From positions 3,596,001 to 3,660,000 of the forward strand of contig NZ_JARUBF010000001.1 in the NCBI RefSeq assembly GCF_029626025.1: a stretch of DNA of 64,000 nt, read 5' to 3'. Under the pieces are notes generated by a model. The model was not told where the DNA came from and ran no database searches. It was given only the letters and a program-made list of their open reading frames with translations. The position numbers and the translations under genes were made by a program. Below are positions 62,694-64,000 of the stretch, one piece after another; position 1 is the first letter of the stretch, and each line of letters opens with the position of its first letter. This DNA comes from Solwaraspora sp. WMMD406. Its GTDB lineage: Bacteria; Actinomycetota; Actinomycetes; Mycobacteriales; Micromonosporaceae.

Positions 62694-64000
62694 ATGGTCA
62701 ACTCCAGGCGAACGTATCGTGATCCGGAACGCACCCGGTTGGCGGAGGCCGACGCGGGTGAGCTGCCGTGGCGGGCATGGGGACCCTATGTCTCAGAACG
62801 GGCATGGGGAACGGTACGGGAGGACTACAGCGAGCACGGTACGGCGTGGGACTACTTTCCGCATGATCATGCCCGATCGCGTGCGTACCGCTGGAACGAG
62901 GATGGCATGGCCGGCGTCTGCGACGACCGTCAGACATTCTGCTTCGGGTTGGCCCTGTGGAACGGTGTGGATCCCATTCTTAAGGAACGCATGTTCGGCC
63001 TCGGCGGCGACGGCGGCAATCACGGTGAGGACGCCAAGGACTACTGGTGGTACGAGGACTCCACGCCCACCCACTCCTGGATGCGCTGGCGCTACCACTA
63101 TCCGCAAGCCGCCTTCCCCTACGATGACCTCGTCGCCGTCAACGGTATGCGCGGCCGCGAGGAGACCGAGTACGAACTGGTCGACACCGGCGTCTTCGAC
63201 GACGACCGCTACTGGGCGGTGACTGTCGACTACGCCAAGGCCGGCCCGACCGATCTGTGCATCGAGATCACCGTCGCCAACCGGGGCGACCAACCGGCCC
63301 GGTTGCACGTGCTGCCCAGCCTGTGGTTCCGCAACACCTGGGCCTGGGGACTGCCCGGCCGTGACCAGATCCCGGTGCTCACCGGCGACGACTCCCGCCT
63401 GGTCGGCCACCACTCGGTGCTCGGGCAGCTGGTGCTGCAGGGCGACGGCCAGCCGACCCCGCTGCTGTGCGACAACGACACCAACGCCGAACGGCTCTGG
63501 GGACAACCGTCGCGTACCCCGTACCCGAAGGACGGCATCAACGACCACGTCGTCGACGGCGCCGACACCGTCAACCCCGAGCGCACCGGCACCAAGGGCG
63601 CGCTGCACTACGTGCTTGACGTCCTACCCGGCTGCGAGGACCGGATCCGGCTGCGGTTGACGTTGACCGCACCGCCACCGGGCAACGCCCCGCCGCCCCG
63701 GCTCAACCTCGGCGCCGGGCACGCCGCCACCCTCGCCGCCCGGCACGCCGAAGCCGACCAGTACTACGACACGGTGATCCCGGCCGCCGCCACCGACGAC
63801 GAGCGGCTGGTCGCCCGACGCGCCCTGGCCGGGGTGCTCTGGGGCAAACAGTTCTACCACTTCGACGTTGCCCAGTGGCTGTCCGGCGATCCGGCCAGCC
63901 CGCCCCCGCCGCCGGGGCGGGCGCACGGACGCAACGCCGCCTGGTGGCACATGAACAGCTTCGACGTCATCTCGATGCCGGACCCCTGGGAATACCCCTG
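62694..64000 (+). CDS. GH63-like glucosidase, cut by window end
   Basis: The first 435 residues of a longer protein; the frame is open to the last base of the window. It starts at ATG 62694 after GGGAGAA (62680-62686). The sequence RAWGPYVSERAWGTVREDYS, then DGMAGVCDDRQ and FGLALWNG, belongs to large (about 850-900 residue) MGH1/GH63-like glucosidases common in actinobacteria. The region near the end (MNSFDVISMPDPWEYPW) is the start of the catalytic (alpha/alpha)6 barrel; the catalytic acids lie beyond the window. It fits the alpha-glucan context of the neighbours. Confidence 0.85.
   Translation, partial: MVNSRRTYRDPERTRLAEADAGELPWRAWGPYVSERAWGTVREDYSEHGTAWDYFPHDHARSRAYRWNEDGMAGVCDDRQTFCFGLALWNGVDPILKERMFGLGGDGGNHGEDAKDYWWYEDSTPTHSWMRWRYHYPQAAFPYDDLVAVNGMRGREETEYELVDTGVFDDDRYWAVTVDYAKAGPTDLCIEITVANRGDQPARLHVLPSLWFRNTWAWGLPGRDQIPVLTGDDSRLVGHHSVLGQLVLQGDGQPTPLLCDNDTNAERLWGQPSRTPYPKDGINDHVVDGADTVNPERTGTKGALHYVLDVLPGCEDRIRLRLTLTAPPPGNAPPPRLNLGAGHAATLAARHAEADQYYDTVIPAAATDDERLVARRALAGVLWGKQFYHFDVAQWLSGDPASPPPPPGRAHGRNAAWWHMNSFDVISMPDPWEYP

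Overview
The window is a 64 kb piece of a very high-GC actinobacterial chromosome. Strong third-position G/C bias, frequent ATGA/GTGA gene overlaps, GTG starts, XRE-DUF397 gene pairs and DasR/Ngc-style sugar transport suggest Micromonosporaceae or a close relative. This is an inference from style; no rRNA or tRNA gene is present to settle it.

Region 1 (about 1-15950, + strand) is a tightly packed biosynthetic cluster. It encodes a reducing type II polyketide machine: ketoreductase, ACP, FabZ-type dehydratase, a single polypeptide that fuses a ketosynthase to a chain-length-factor-like partner, and a malonyl transferase. With it are two AcpS-type phosphopantetheinyl transferases, several redox and hydrolytic tailoring enzymes, a GcvT-like protein, a SnoaL-like fusion protein, a right-handed beta-helix protein and a three-gene ABC exporter. 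The set suggests a reduced (polyene or acyl type) chain rather than an aromatic polyketide. The product cannot be read from the sequence.

Region 2 (about 16060-44810) is a defence region built around a type I-G (formerly I-U) CRISPR-Cas locus. The cas operon is csb1(cas7)-csb2(cas5/6)-cas3-cas8-like-cas4/cas1-cas2 (30693-39240). It is followed by a leader and an array (39451-42582, 44 repeats counting two decayed ones). A second array with the same leader and repeat lies 12 kb upstream (18786-22735, 55 repeats), preceded by a broken copy of the 3' end of cas2. A third, almost erased copy lies at 17402-17588 (a scrap of cas2 plus two decayed repeats). An IS5-family element interrupts the last decayed repeat of the upstream array. 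Between the two arrays lies an operon with no recognised name: a DUF559-type nuclease, a small winged-helix-like protein and a 1082-residue protein with two P-loop ATPase domains. Its position makes it a candidate undescribed defence system. XRE-DUF397 pairs, and a third DUF397 remnant, flank the arrays.

Region 3 (44931-48875, - strand) is a small RiPP-like cluster: a 65-residue precursor, a perfect 16-bp hairpin, a putative oxygenase-like protein, a GrrM/OscB-like radical SAM-SPASM maturase and an asparagine-synthetase-like enzyme.

Region 4 (49180-64000) looks like ordinary chromosome: a RpiR/SIS regulator with an Ngc-like (N-acetylglucosamine/chitobiose) ABC importer, a PolA-type exonuclease/polymerase, a MobA-like nucleotidyltransferase, a YdjM-type membrane protein, a TIGR03089-like protein, a Ser/Thr kinase, and a glycogen/alpha-glucan group (GT4, debranching enzyme, and a GH63-like glucosidase cut by the window end).
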